DNA of 64,000 bases from Sulfitobacter sp. THAF37 (GTDB lineage Bacteria; Pseudomonadota; Alphaproteobacteria; Rhodobacterales; Rhodobacteraceae), in assembly GCF_009363555.1 (NCBI RefSeq), contig NZ_CP045372.1, positions 868,001-932,000 of the forward strand, given 5' to 3'. The position numbers and the translations under genes were made by a program. Below the pieces are notes generated by a model. That model had not been told where the DNA came from. It did not search any database and saw only the letters and a program-made list of their open reading frames with translations. The stretch's first letter is position 1. Each line of letters opens with the position of its first letter. This document shows, one piece after another, positions 27,142 through 34,622 of the stretch.

Positions 27142-27291
27142 TGAGCTACCCCCCGAATTTCGGACACTGACATAAGCTACGATTTGCAGTCTGCTGATCT
27201 TCGACGAGAAGGAGATCAGAGATGTCGAAACGGAAGCAGCACGCGCCCGCGTTCAAGGCCAAGGTCGCGCTGGAAGCCCTGAAAGGCGAGG

Positions 27292-27340
27292 GTTGGAGGG
27301 ACCGTCGCGCCAGTGGCGCGGCGTAAGCCCGAACAACGCC
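27292..27340 (+). repeat. palindromic insertion element 1 inside orfA
   Basis: Framework GTTGGARGGAYC...CCAGTGR...CCGAMCAACGCC shared with 27393-27442. Here the core is CGCGCC-AGT-GGCGCG (27306-27320). The stem differs from that of the other copy but the loop CCAGTG and the edges are the same. Confidence 0.6.
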
Positions 27341-27392
27341 GCTGAGCTGGCGAGCCGGTTCGGAGTGCATCCGACGATGATCCATCAATGGA

Positions 27393-27442
27393 GTTGGAAG
27401 GATCAGAAAACGATCCAGTGAATCGTTTTCCCGACCAACGCC
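27393..27442 (+). repeat. palindromic insertion element 2 inside orfA
   Basis: Perfect 9-bp stem GAAAACGAT/ATCGTTTTC around the loop CCAGTGA (27406-27430), bounded by GTTGGAAGGATC and CCGACCAACGCC. Removal of the segment would rejoin the conserved IHQW and ALLEGASGVFE parts of OrfA. Confidence 0.6.
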
Positions 27443-27606
27443 CTGCTCGAAGGCGCGTCCGGCGTGTTCGAGTGCGGGGGCCGTAAGAAGCCCGAGATTG
27501 ACGAGGAGCAGGTGAAGGAGCTCCACGCCAAGATCGGGGAGCTGGCGGTGGCCAACTCTTTTTTGGAACGAAAGCTGAAGCCCTGGGGCGGGAAGTGAGG
27601 CGCGGC

Positions 27607-28476
27607 ATGATCGAGCCGGACCACCCGGATCTGTCGATCGCGCGCTCGTCTTTCTACTACACGCCCAAGGGCGAGACCGAACAGAACCTCGGCCTGATGC
27701 GGCGGATCGACGAGCGTCCTGCGGACCTAGAGACGCCGTTCTTCGGCGTTCGACAGATGACCTGGCACCTGCGCAACGACGGGCATCTCGTAAACGAGAA
27801 GCGGATACGCCGGCTGATGCGCCTGATGGGGCTCATGCCGATTTACCAAAAGCCCAACACAAGCAGGCCGACGAAGGGGCACAAGACCTATCCCTACCTG
27901 CTGAGAGGTCTGCGTGTGGAACGCCCGAACCAGGTCTGGTGCTCGGATATCACCTATCTGCCCATGCGGCGTGGGTTCCTCTACCTCGTGGCGATCATGG
28001 ACTGGCATACCCGCAAAGTTCTGTCCTGGCGGATCTCGAACACGCTGGAGGCCGACTTCTGCGTCGAAGCGCTGACCGAGGCCATCCACAAGTTCGGCCC
28101 ACCTGAGATCATGAATACGGACCAGGGATCCCAGTTCACGTCCTTCGCCTGGACGGACCGGCTCCGCCGATCGGGCGTGCGGATCTCCCCCTCTCATGCA
28201 TGTAAACATGCACTGCCGGGGCAGTGGATGGATGGGAAAGGCCGGTTCCTCGACAACATCTTCATCGAAAGGTTGTGGCGCACCCTGAAATACGAGTGTG
28301 TCTACTTGCATGCTTGGGAGACAGGATCGGAGACGAAGGAGGCGATCCAGAAATGGATGACCTTCTACAACCACCAGCGCCCTCACTCAGCCCTCGGCGG
28401 CAAGCCACCGGCGCTGGTCTATTGGCAAAGAAATGATATCAACCAACCCGATCAGCAGGTGCAACGAGTAGCTTAA
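27607..28476 (+). CDS. IS3-family transposase OrfB with 13-residue insertion
   Basis: 289 residues of a DDE integrase-core transposase: QVWCSDITYLP carries the first catalytic Asp, NTDQGSQFTSFAW the second, and NIFIERLWRTLKYE the Glu. Between the last two, 13 residues PSHACKHALPGQW interrupt the usual ISMDGKGRFLDN, so the D-E spacing is 48 rather than 35. The N-terminus also seems shortened before ARSSFYYTPKGETEQN. The frame is open, but catalytic activity is doubtful. The ATG at 27607 follows the orfA stop; normally the product is made by -1 frameshifting from orfA. Confidence 0.85.
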   Translation: MIEPDHPDLSIARSSFYYTPKGETEQNLGLMRRIDERPADLETPFFGVRQMTWHLRNDGHLVNEKRIRRLMRLMGLMPIYQKPNTSRPTKGHKTYPYLLRGLRVERPNQVWCSDITYLPMRRGFLYLVAIMDWHTRKVLSWRISNTLEADFCVEALTEAIHKFGPPEIMNTDQGSQFTSFAWTDRLRRSGVRISPSHACKHALPGQWMDGKGRFLDNIFIERLWRTLKYECVYLHAWETGSETKEAIQKWMTFYNHQRPHSALGGKPPALVYWQRNDINQPDQQVQRVA

Positions 28477-28575
28477 ATTACGCCAGATCCTGTCCAACGA
28501 TCAGGGAGTAGCTCAGTAACAAGGGCTGAGCTAAAAGCTCACGCTGACGACGGAGCCCGATTGGTCAGTCAAGCC

Positions 28576-29400
28576 ATGGGTATCTATAAGCCAGCTTACA
28601 CCGACATCGCTTTGAGCGTCAGGCAGACCTTAAACAGTCCTTATGCGAACAAAGAGGTTGTCCATCGTGCGGACGGCAGTTGGCTTTATCCCTATTTCCA
28701 AGAGAACCCAGTCCCCAATCAAAGAGACAAAGAAGCTACTAATCGTGGTTTGGTAAAGTGTATGGAGGATGGCGTTCCCATAGCCGTCCTAATTCAAACA
28801 AGGCCGAAGCCAGGGGTTGAGTAACAAGTCTTAGGGCTTGCAAGAGTTCGGAGTTGGTCGAATGGGTACTTCTACCTAGAAGGCTCTAAGGCGGTAGGGG
28901 ACCTGCTATCTGTGGATGATGTCGAAGACGCTGCTTGGGATCGTATAACAGTTGAGACACTCCCAAATGACGAGGTTTCCTTCGACCCCAAGGAAGATGA
29001 TGACCAAAGGGTAAGAGCTATAGCCGAAGTTGTCCGGAGACGAGGTCAGACCAAGTTTAGGAGGCAGTTGTTGGAGGCTTATTCGAATACCTGCGCTGTA
29101 ACAGGATGTGACGCTTTCGAGGCCTTGGAGGCAGCACACATAACCCCATACCTCGGAGAATAGACTAACCATCCTCCGAATGGAATTCTTCTCAGAGCTG
29201 ATATTCATTCTCTCTTTGACTTAGGGTTAATCTCAATCGACCCAGAGACGTTGGAGGTGGTTTTATCGCCTTCCTTAGAGAGCACCAGTTATGGAAGTCT
29301 CTCCGGCGTAAGAATAGCTAGTGTTCGGGATGCAAGATCTAGCCTCAGCACAGAAGCTCTTCGGCAGCATTTCAAATGGAGCGGACTCGCTTCTGTATGA
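28576..29400 (+). pseudogene. SRA-like/HNH endonuclease gene with two in-frame stop codons
   Basis: One reading frame runs from about 28519 to the TGA at 29398-29400, broken only by TAA at 28822 and TAG at 29161. Before the first stop, GSWLYPYFQENP and DGVPIAVLIQTRPKPGVE match the N-terminal base-sensing (SRA-like) part of modification-dependent HNH nucleases. After it, VLGLARVRSWSNGYFYLEG continues that domain. The HNH part is RRQLLEAYSNTCAVTGCD, EAAHITPYLGE-stop-TNHPPNGILLRADIHSLFDLGL. The stops sit where relatives usually have Tyr and Gln. It is probably a decayed restriction-type defence gene. The left flank is the IS, so the original start may be lost. Confidence 0.75.
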
Positions 29401-29767
29401 ACGCTAATCAAAAGAACTGAAAAGCAATTCCCACCAGGATTCCGCTCAGCGTAAAAGCATATCTGACGCTCATCCAGGGTGTGCTTTGGCCGGTCAATGG
29501 CTGAAAGGTACAGTATGGCAGCGAGGGACAGCTTCCCGCCTTGCACGCAAACAAACGCGAACGGCCGCTCTCGCGAGGAGGCCAAAAACTTGCCAGGGTC
29601 ATATGGGTTTGCCTGGGGGTTCTGTCCCGGCCAACCTTCTTTAGACGCAAGCACCGTTAGGGAAGGCCAGAACTGACTGATATCGGTCGAGTGCGAACTA
29701 CACAATATCTTGTGGCCACGCTCTTTGCCATCGTCGCTGGCTTGAAAAAGTTATTACGAAAAAATGG
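29401..29767. other. 367-bp AT-rich stretch without a recognisable gene
   Basis: Nothing with a ribosome site and protein-like composition is seen on either strand. A minus-strand open frame (29289-29705) runs antisense into the nuclease pseudogene and does not look coding. Confidence 0.4.
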
Positions 29768-30142
29768 TTATGACACGAATTCCGACTTGCAGTCAGTTAT
29801 CAATTCTAAATTGCTCGCTGCACCTGCATCTCGCTGAACGGCCTCTGTAACATCCAAGCAATAAGAAACTTTCCTAACTCTTGTTACTATTTCAGCGATT
29901 TGCGTTGGAAGCTCTTCAAATTCTTGTGGGTCGTAGATACGTATGTTGAGAAAAATCTGAGGATCGAGCGGATATGCGGCTGCAACGCTGCAAAAGGTAA
30001 ACTCTGACGGAATTGTCCTATCTAAGCGACAACTTACAGAGAATGATTGGCTATCATTCTTCGGTATAAAGAGTAGATGATTCATAGCGTGAAGCGATGC
30101 CGACTTCACCGAGTAGCCTTCCAGGGTCAAGGCATCTGGCAA
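29768..30142 (-). CDS. small protein of unknown function
   Basis: Up to 124 residues from a TTG at 30142; the frame is open eight more codons upstream but offers no ATG. The sequence contains alternating hydrophobic stretches (HAMNHLLFIP, SEFTFCSVAAAYPLDPQIFLNIRIYD) and a helical part rich in charged residues, without a signal peptide. I recognise no family. It follows the 99-residue exported protein by 21 bases on the same strand and may be co-expressed with it. The N-terminus is uncertain. Confidence 0.45.
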   Translation of the reverse strand: MPDALTLEGYSVKSASLHAMNHLLFIPKNDSQSFSVSCRLDRTIPSEFTFCSVAAAYPLDPQIFLNIRIYDPQEFEELPTQIAEIVTRVRKVSYCLDVTEAVQRDAGAASNLELITDCKSEFVS

Positions 30143-30163
30143 GGAAACCTCATAATCGAAAAT

Positions 30164-30463
30164 TTAACCAGGCCCAGGAAATCTCCACAGGTGATCTGCT
30201 GGGTCGTTTAGAACTTTGATCTGAATAACTAAATTCTTCAAGAGAGGGTCGTCTTTCAGGTACTCTCCAAGCCAAGGTATTCGGTTAAGAGGAATAAAAT
30301 CAGGATCGCGACGTAGTGAGACCGGATCAACCCCCTCATCGAATACTCGCGAATTCATGGGGATAAGACCAAGGCGACTTTCATCAGCATGAAGAGGTCG
30401 GTCAGTTTGCACTAGACAAACAACCGACACTAGAATTAACGATAGGATTAATCTGCCGAACAT
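30164..30463 (-). CDS. small exported protein of unknown function
   Basis: 99 residues: a hydrophobic signal sequence (about 1-26, ending HADES) and a mature part with short Pro-containing segments (DFIPLNRIPWLGEYLKDDPLLKN). No family recognised. ATG at 30463; the ribosome site is weak. Divergent from the truncated ORF at 30506 with 42 bases between them. Confidence 0.5.
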   Translation of the reverse strand: MFGRLILSLILVSVVCLVQTDRPLHADESRLGLIPMNSRVFDEGVDPVSLRRDPDFIPLNRIPWLGEYLKDDPLLKNLVIQIKVLNDPADHLWRFPGPG

Positions 30464-30505
30464 GTCGCTTCGACGTGACCAGAAATTAACAGAGAAGGTA
30501 ATTCA

Positions 30506-30560
30506 ATGTATCTCCTGACACAAGACCAAGTCAATCAACTCGATGCCGTGGCTGGAGACC
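30506..30560 (+). pseudogene. short ORF truncated by IS3-family copy 2
   Basis: GAAGG seven bases before an ATG opens MYLLTQDQVNQLDAVAGD, after which the frame enters the IS at 30561 and stops at 30596-30598. The opening resembles the leader of double-glycine-type bacteriocins (L-x-x-x-E/Q-x-x-x-V/L-x-G), but only 18 native residues survive, so this is a weak resemblance. The rest of the gene is not seen on the far side of the IS. Confidence 0.35.
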
Positions 30561-31440
30561 TGAGCTACTCCCTGATCGTTGGACAGGATCTGGCGTAATT
30601 TAAGCTACTCGTTGCACCTGCTGATCGGGTTGGTTGATACCATTTCTTTGCCAATAGACCAGCGCCGGTGGCTTGCCGCCGAGGGCTGAGTGAGGGCGCT
30701 GGTGGTTGTAGAAGGTCATCCATTTCTGGATCGCCTCCTTCGTCTCCGATCCTGTCTCCCAAGCATGCAAGTAGACACACTCGTATTTCAGGGTGCGCCA
30801 CAACCTTTCGATGAAGATGTTGTCGAGGAACCGGCCTTTCCCATCCATCCACTGCCCCGGCAGTGCATGTTTACATGCATGAGAGGGGGAGATCCGCACG
30901 CCCGATCGGCGGAGCCGGTCCGTCCAGGCGAAGGACGTGAACTGGGATCCCTGGTCCGTATTCATGATCTCAGGTGGGCCGAACTTGTGGATGGCCTCGG
31001 TCAGCGCTTCGACGCAGAAGTCGGCCTCCAGCGTGTTCGAGATCCGCCAGGACAGAACTTTGCGGGTATGCCAGTCCATGATCGCCACGAGGTAGAGGAA
31101 CCCACGCCGCATGGGCAGATAGGTGATATCCGAGCACCAGACCTGGTTCGGGCGTTCCACACGCAGACCTCTCAGCAGGTAGGGATAGGTCTTGTGCCCC
31201 TTCGTCGGCCTGCTTGTGTTGGGCTTTTGGTAAATCGGCATGAGCCCCATCAGGCGCATCAGCCGGCGTATCCGCTTCTCGTTTACGAGATGCCCGTCGT
31301 TGCGCAGGTGCCAGGTCATCTGTCGAACGCCGAAGAACGGCGTCTCTAGGTCCGCAGGACGCTCGTCGATCCGCCGCATCAGGCCGAGGTTCTGTTCGGT
31401 CTCGCCCTTGGGCTCGTAGTAATAGGATGCCCAACAATAA
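30561..31440 (-). mobile_element. IS3-family insertion sequence, copy 2, 5'-truncated
   Basis: Inverted relative to copy 1. The right end (TGAGCTACTCCCTGATCGTT at 30561) and most of orfB match copy 1 closely; one visible coding change is Asp to Gly near the orfB end. Identity stops near 31413, where the codons before PKGETEQN differ (YYYE against FYYT). No orfA, no left inverted repeat. Confidence 0.82.
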
Positions 31441-31490
31441 CAATCAACAATAACCCCCGTTTTTTGAAGTCGGTTTCTTAGACCCCCCAC
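30600..31490 (-). pseudogene. IS3-family orfB, copy 2, with a foreign 5' end
   Basis: The last roughly 270 codons equal copy 1 orfB, including the 13-residue insertion PSHACKHALPGQW between the catalytic Asp and Glu. The first 26 codons (31413-31490) are unrelated except for SYYYEP next to PKGETEQN, which looks like the corresponding segment of another IS3 relative. Without orfA and the left end it cannot move by itself. Confidence 0.75.
31465..31477 (+). repeat. 13-bp direct repeat, first copy
   Basis: TGAAGTCGGTTTC occurs here and at 31605-31617, 140 bp apart, between the truncated IS and the serine recombinase gene. Confidence 0.45.
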
Positions 31491-31604
31491 CCCTTCTCCA
31501 GCTGGTCAAAAGCTATTGGCTCGTTACCAGCCCAGCGCGCAAAGGCCCTGCCAATAGACCTTGCCCTAGTGTCAGCCCCAGACCGTGGCGCGATTGCCTG
31601 TCAG

Positions 31605-31617
31605 TGAAGTCGGTTTC
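31605..31617 (+). repeat. 13-bp direct repeat, second copy
   Basis: Second copy of TGAAGTCGGTTTC, 64 bp before the recombinase start. Either a remnant of a recombinase site or a duplication scar. Confidence 0.45.
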
Positions 31618-31681
31618 GGCTTTTGGCAGACACACTGTCGCAACTTCATAGACATCAATGGCAGACAAGGAGGGCAATCAG

Positions 31682-32231
31682 ATGCTCATCGGATACGCAC
31701 GTACATCAACCCTGGAACAGAAGGCCAGCATAGAGGCTCAAAATGAGTCCTTGAGGGCCCTTGGCTGTGAAAGGTTGGGGGGAGCAAACGAGCTCTGTTG
31801 GCGCCAGAGAGGCTCTCAGGGGCGCTGTGAGCTTCTGTCGGGAAGGAGATACCCTTGCGGTCACAAAGCTGGACCGTTTGGCTAGGTCCGTAAGGCACCT
31901 CGGAGAGATCGTTGACGAGCTCGAAGGTAATGGCGCTGGGCTTCGCATTTTGGACCTTGGGCTCGACACTTCAAATGCCACGGGGAAACTTATGCTCAAT
32001 GTCCTGGGCTCAGTGGCTCAGTTCGAACGAGAGATGATGCTGGAGCGTCAGCGTGAAGGCATTGCCAAGGCGAAGGCGCTGGGCAAGTACAAGGGCAGAA
32101 CTCCGAAGGCCCGTCAGAAGGCCTCGGAGATGCAGGAACTGCTGGCTCAAGGTGCCAGCAAACGTGAGATCGCAAAGCAGCTTGGATTGTCCGAAAGGTC
32201 TGTCTATCGGGTGCTTGCAAATTGTTGTTAA
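31682..32231 (+). pseudogene. serine recombinase (resolvase/invertase), frameshifted
   Basis: AAGGAGGGCAATCAG precedes the ATG at 31682. The first frame gives MLIGYARTSTLEQKASIEAQ with catalytic Ser9, up to about 31777. The second frame (one base shifted) continues EQTSSVGAREALRGAVSF, KLDRLARSVRHLGEIVDEL, GSVAQFEREMMLERQREGIAKAKALGKYKGR and a C-terminal helix-turn-helix GASKREIAKQLGLSERSVYRVL. The shift is at a run of six G (31777-31782). Adding or removing one base restores a normal Pin/TnpR-length protein of about 182 residues. Confidence 0.85.
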
Positions 32232-32374
32232 GCTTTGCTGTTCTTGTCGTTTGGCCGTCAACTTCGGCGGCCAGAAAGTCTGGTTCGGCAATCGGCCCGA
32301 AGCCGACTTTGAATACAGTGAATACAGTTTTTGAATGCTGCGACAGCAATTCGCATTGCTGCCATTCGGTATCG

Positions 32375-34549
32375 TCAATCTTCACCGGCGTCGCGTCGTT
32401 CCCATGCAACCAGAAACCGGCTGATGGTAGACTTTTGCTGCTCGTCGAGGCCATCGCTTCCAAGGGCCTCATTCAACCGCCGTCTGAACTCGTCCACATC
32501 AAGCAGTCGGTCAATTCCATCGACTTGTGCGCGGTCGTTTTCCCGTTGCACGAGATCGCCTGGTGCGCCACCGAAACCTCCCATGCCATGACTGTATGAT
32601 TTCCCCAGGAAAGCTGAAGCGAGTTGGCAGAGCTTCGTGTCGTCCCCTAAAGCACGAGTTATGTAGTTCATGACCTCAACTGCCCCATCAGGCTGCAATC
32701 TGTCCCAATCATAGAGAAGGCGGGCAGGGGTTTTGGCAGAGAGGATGGTGTCACTCGCTGCGGCGGCACGAAGCAGTTCCAGTGATCGTGCTTGCAGCCG
32801 CTCAGCCGCCACATGGGTCGTTAGTGTTTCAGCTTCCGAAGAAGGTTCGCTGTCGGGATTGCTTGGATGGTAGTCTTGCCAAGCGTCATTGCTGATATCG
32901 AGGTGCCATTGCAGGGTCGCGCCCTCAATTGATCTGGTAAGTATCTCCGTTCTTTCATGGAGAGTTGTCCGGTCCAAAAGGATTGATCGGAGCAGCCAAT
33001 GCAACCTAAGCCTGTTGTTGCCGAATGATGCGAAACCGCGCCCCTCATCTTGTTCCAAGAATAATTCGTCGGCCATACCAAACAATGCCGACAACAGCTT
33101 CTCCCCCTGATCAAGGGAGATATTGAGTCCATGGGCGGTTAACTCATCAAGGATATAGGAGGCTTTGGTCCGCCCTTCAGCTTGAGTGATCGAAACTGCC
33201 TCCCGAACACGATCTTGAATCTCTTTGACTGTTCGAGTGTCGTCGATGAGGTAGTCGAGTTCTGCCTTTGGAATCGTCTTGGGGGAGACAGAAAATCGGA
33301 AGTAGGTGTCAAAGTGCTCGGCAGAACAAACTCGCCTTTGACGAGCCCATTCTCTGGTGCCGGAATACGACATGTTCGCGAAGACGTTCTGCAACTGAGG
33401 GAACAGTCTCATGAGTGCATCCCGAAGATGCTCATGATCCTCCTCAGACTCACTGCGAAGAAGCATCGATGTGTATTGTGCAGAACGGGTCTCACGCTGA
33501 TCATACCTATCGTTCTGACCAGCGTTAAGGATGGCTGATTTGTTCTGTCGTATGGCCCTATAGACCGCTGGACGGAAGACTCGCAGAGTTTCAAGACTCA
33601 CAAAATCTGGAAAAAAGACATCCGATTTGATCGGGGTGATCGTGATCGAAATCGTATTGGCCAACCGAAATACATCCCGTGGCGTCTTCAATTCTGGCGC
33701 CACGATGGAATGGAACAAGTTGCCAAACTCGACTGGGTCAATTTCAGGCAGATCAGCGGCCAACCCATTCAGCACCTCACCCATCATGACGTTCAGATGT
33801 GATTGATCGGGTTGAGGAAGCTCGAACCCCGCTTGGATAATCTTCTCAAGATAATGCGCACCTTCGGATGGAAACCGACGTGCAACGGCCTGCTCGGTGG
33901 CCTCGCGGTCGTAGGCCAAGAGGTACATAACGTTTGGAAGCCGTCCTACCGACTTGACCAGCCGGAAAATGACCAGCGCCTCCTCTGGTGAAAGGCGATC
34001 CAAATCGTCAATAACGACGAGAAACTTCTTCCCTGCTTCACGAAGGGCATCGGCCAGGGTTGCCTGTAGGTCCTCCGCAGCTTCGCCCTGCTCTATGAAA
34101 CCACCGAGGGCGTCGAGGGTTGCAGTCGTTGCTTTCTCTCCCACCGACCCTGCAAACAAGCCGACGGCCATTCCCGCCAAGCTGCTTGCGCCTGCAAGGT
34201 TGGCCCCCAACTTGCGCAGTGCCCCGGCGGCCTTCGTCTGGTCCGACAGGACGGGTGAGAGCCCAGCATAGAGTTCCTTGAAGAACCCTACAGCCAGGGC
34301 GTCTTCGGTTCGATACATCCACGCCGGAAAGTTGATCACATCAAGATCGGGTGCGTCCTTCGCAAGATGGTGCCGGACCAGATTGATAACGCTGCTCTTG
34401 CCAGAGCCCCAAGGGCCATAGATTGCCGCGACGCTGCCAAGCGGGTTTTCGATACTACGAATGCAATCGCTTATGGCACTGGCGAACGGATCAAAGCCAA
34501 ATCGATCACTGTCGGGGCTGGTGATTGGAATGTCGTCAAAATTACCCAT
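32375..34549 (-). CDS. KAP-family P-loop NTPase
   Basis: 724 residues. Walker A YGPWGSGKSS is at 44-53 and Walker B KKFLVVIDDLDRLSPEEA at about 174-190, with ALVIFRLVKSVGRLPNVMYLLAYDRE as the sensor region, the typical KAP order. Between Walker A and B lies a hydrophobic stretch (119-137, GASSLAGMAVGLFAG) where KAP proteins carry membrane segments. The C-terminal half (400-724) is helical without a recognised domain. The family is named after Kidins220/ARMS and PifA; F-plasmid PifA blocks phage T7. ATG at 34549 has GAGG six bases upstream. The gene lies 73 bases after the membrane-protein gene, same strand, and is intact in a decayed island. Confidence 0.88.
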   Translation of the reverse strand: MGNFDDIPITSPDSDRFGFDPFASAISDCIRSIENPLGSVAAIYGPWGSGKSSVINLVRHHLAKDAPDLDVINFPAWMYRTEDALAVGFFKELYAGLSPVLSDQTKAAGALRKLGANLAGASSLAGMAVGLFAGSVGEKATTATLDALGGFIEQGEAAEDLQATLADALREAGKKFLVVIDDLDRLSPEEALVIFRLVKSVGRLPNVMYLLAYDREATEQAVARRFPSEGAHYLEKIIQAGFELPQPDQSHLNVMMGEVLNGLAADLPEIDPVEFGNLFHSIVAPELKTPRDVFRLANTISITITPIKSDVFFPDFVSLETLRVFRPAVYRAIRQNKSAILNAGQNDRYDQRETRSAQYTSMLLRSESEEDHEHLRDALMRLFPQLQNVFANMSYSGTREWARQRRVCSAEHFDTYFRFSVSPKTIPKAELDYLIDDTRTVKEIQDRVREAVSITQAEGRTKASYILDELTAHGLNISLDQGEKLLSALFGMADELFLEQDEGRGFASFGNNRLRLHWLLRSILLDRTTLHERTEILTRSIEGATLQWHLDISNDAWQDYHPSNPDSEPSSEAETLTTHVAAERLQARSLELLRAAAASDTILSAKTPARLLYDWDRLQPDGAVEVMNYITRALGDDTKLCQLASAFLGKSYSHGMGGFGGAPGDLVQRENDRAQVDGIDRLLDVDEFRRRLNEALGSDGLDEQQKSTISRFLVAWERRDAGED

Positions 34550-34622
34550 CAACTACCTCGTGTAGGTTTGCCCCAAGGAAGGACCATTTGCAGAAAAACG
34601 AAGTCCATGCGCTTGTTTGTGC

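Larger units (their letters stand above)
27222..27598 (+). pseudogene. IS3-family orfA, disrupted
   Basis: Opens with MSKRKQHAPAFKAKVALEAL, a normal IS3-family OrfA start. The frame is then lost: two inserted palindromic segments (27292-27340 and 27393-27442) bring stops, while the conserved pieces AELASRFGVHPTMIHQW and ALLEGASGVFECGGRKKPEI lie between and after them. The tail KIGELAVAN...LERKLKPWGGK ends at the TGA at 27596-27598. Without OrfA the frameshifted OrfAB transposase cannot be made, so this copy is probably immobile. Confidence 0.8.
27142..28515 (+). mobile_element. IS3-family insertion sequence, copy 1 (1374 bp)
   Basis: Ends are related inverted repeats: TGAGCTACCCCCCGAATTTC at the left and, read inward from the right, TGAGCTACTCCCTGATCGTT. 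It carries a degenerate orfA and an open orfB. Flanks (AGGAC on the left, GTAAC on the right) show no target duplication, so the original flanks have been changed by recombination or deletion. Its right 0.86 kb is nearly identical to the inverted copy at 30561-31440. Confidence 0.85.

Noticed and set aside
30555..30560. Inversion between the two IS3 copies deduced from swapped flanks
   Set aside because: The flanks of copy 1 (AGGAC, GTAAC) do not match the outer flank of copy 2 (GAGACC) in any orientation, so the flanks do not support a simple inversion.
30690..31349. 219-codon plus-strand frame inside IS copy 2 and its mirror in copy 1 (27727-28386)
   Set aside because: Antisense to the conserved transposase orfB and identical in both copies only because the IS is.
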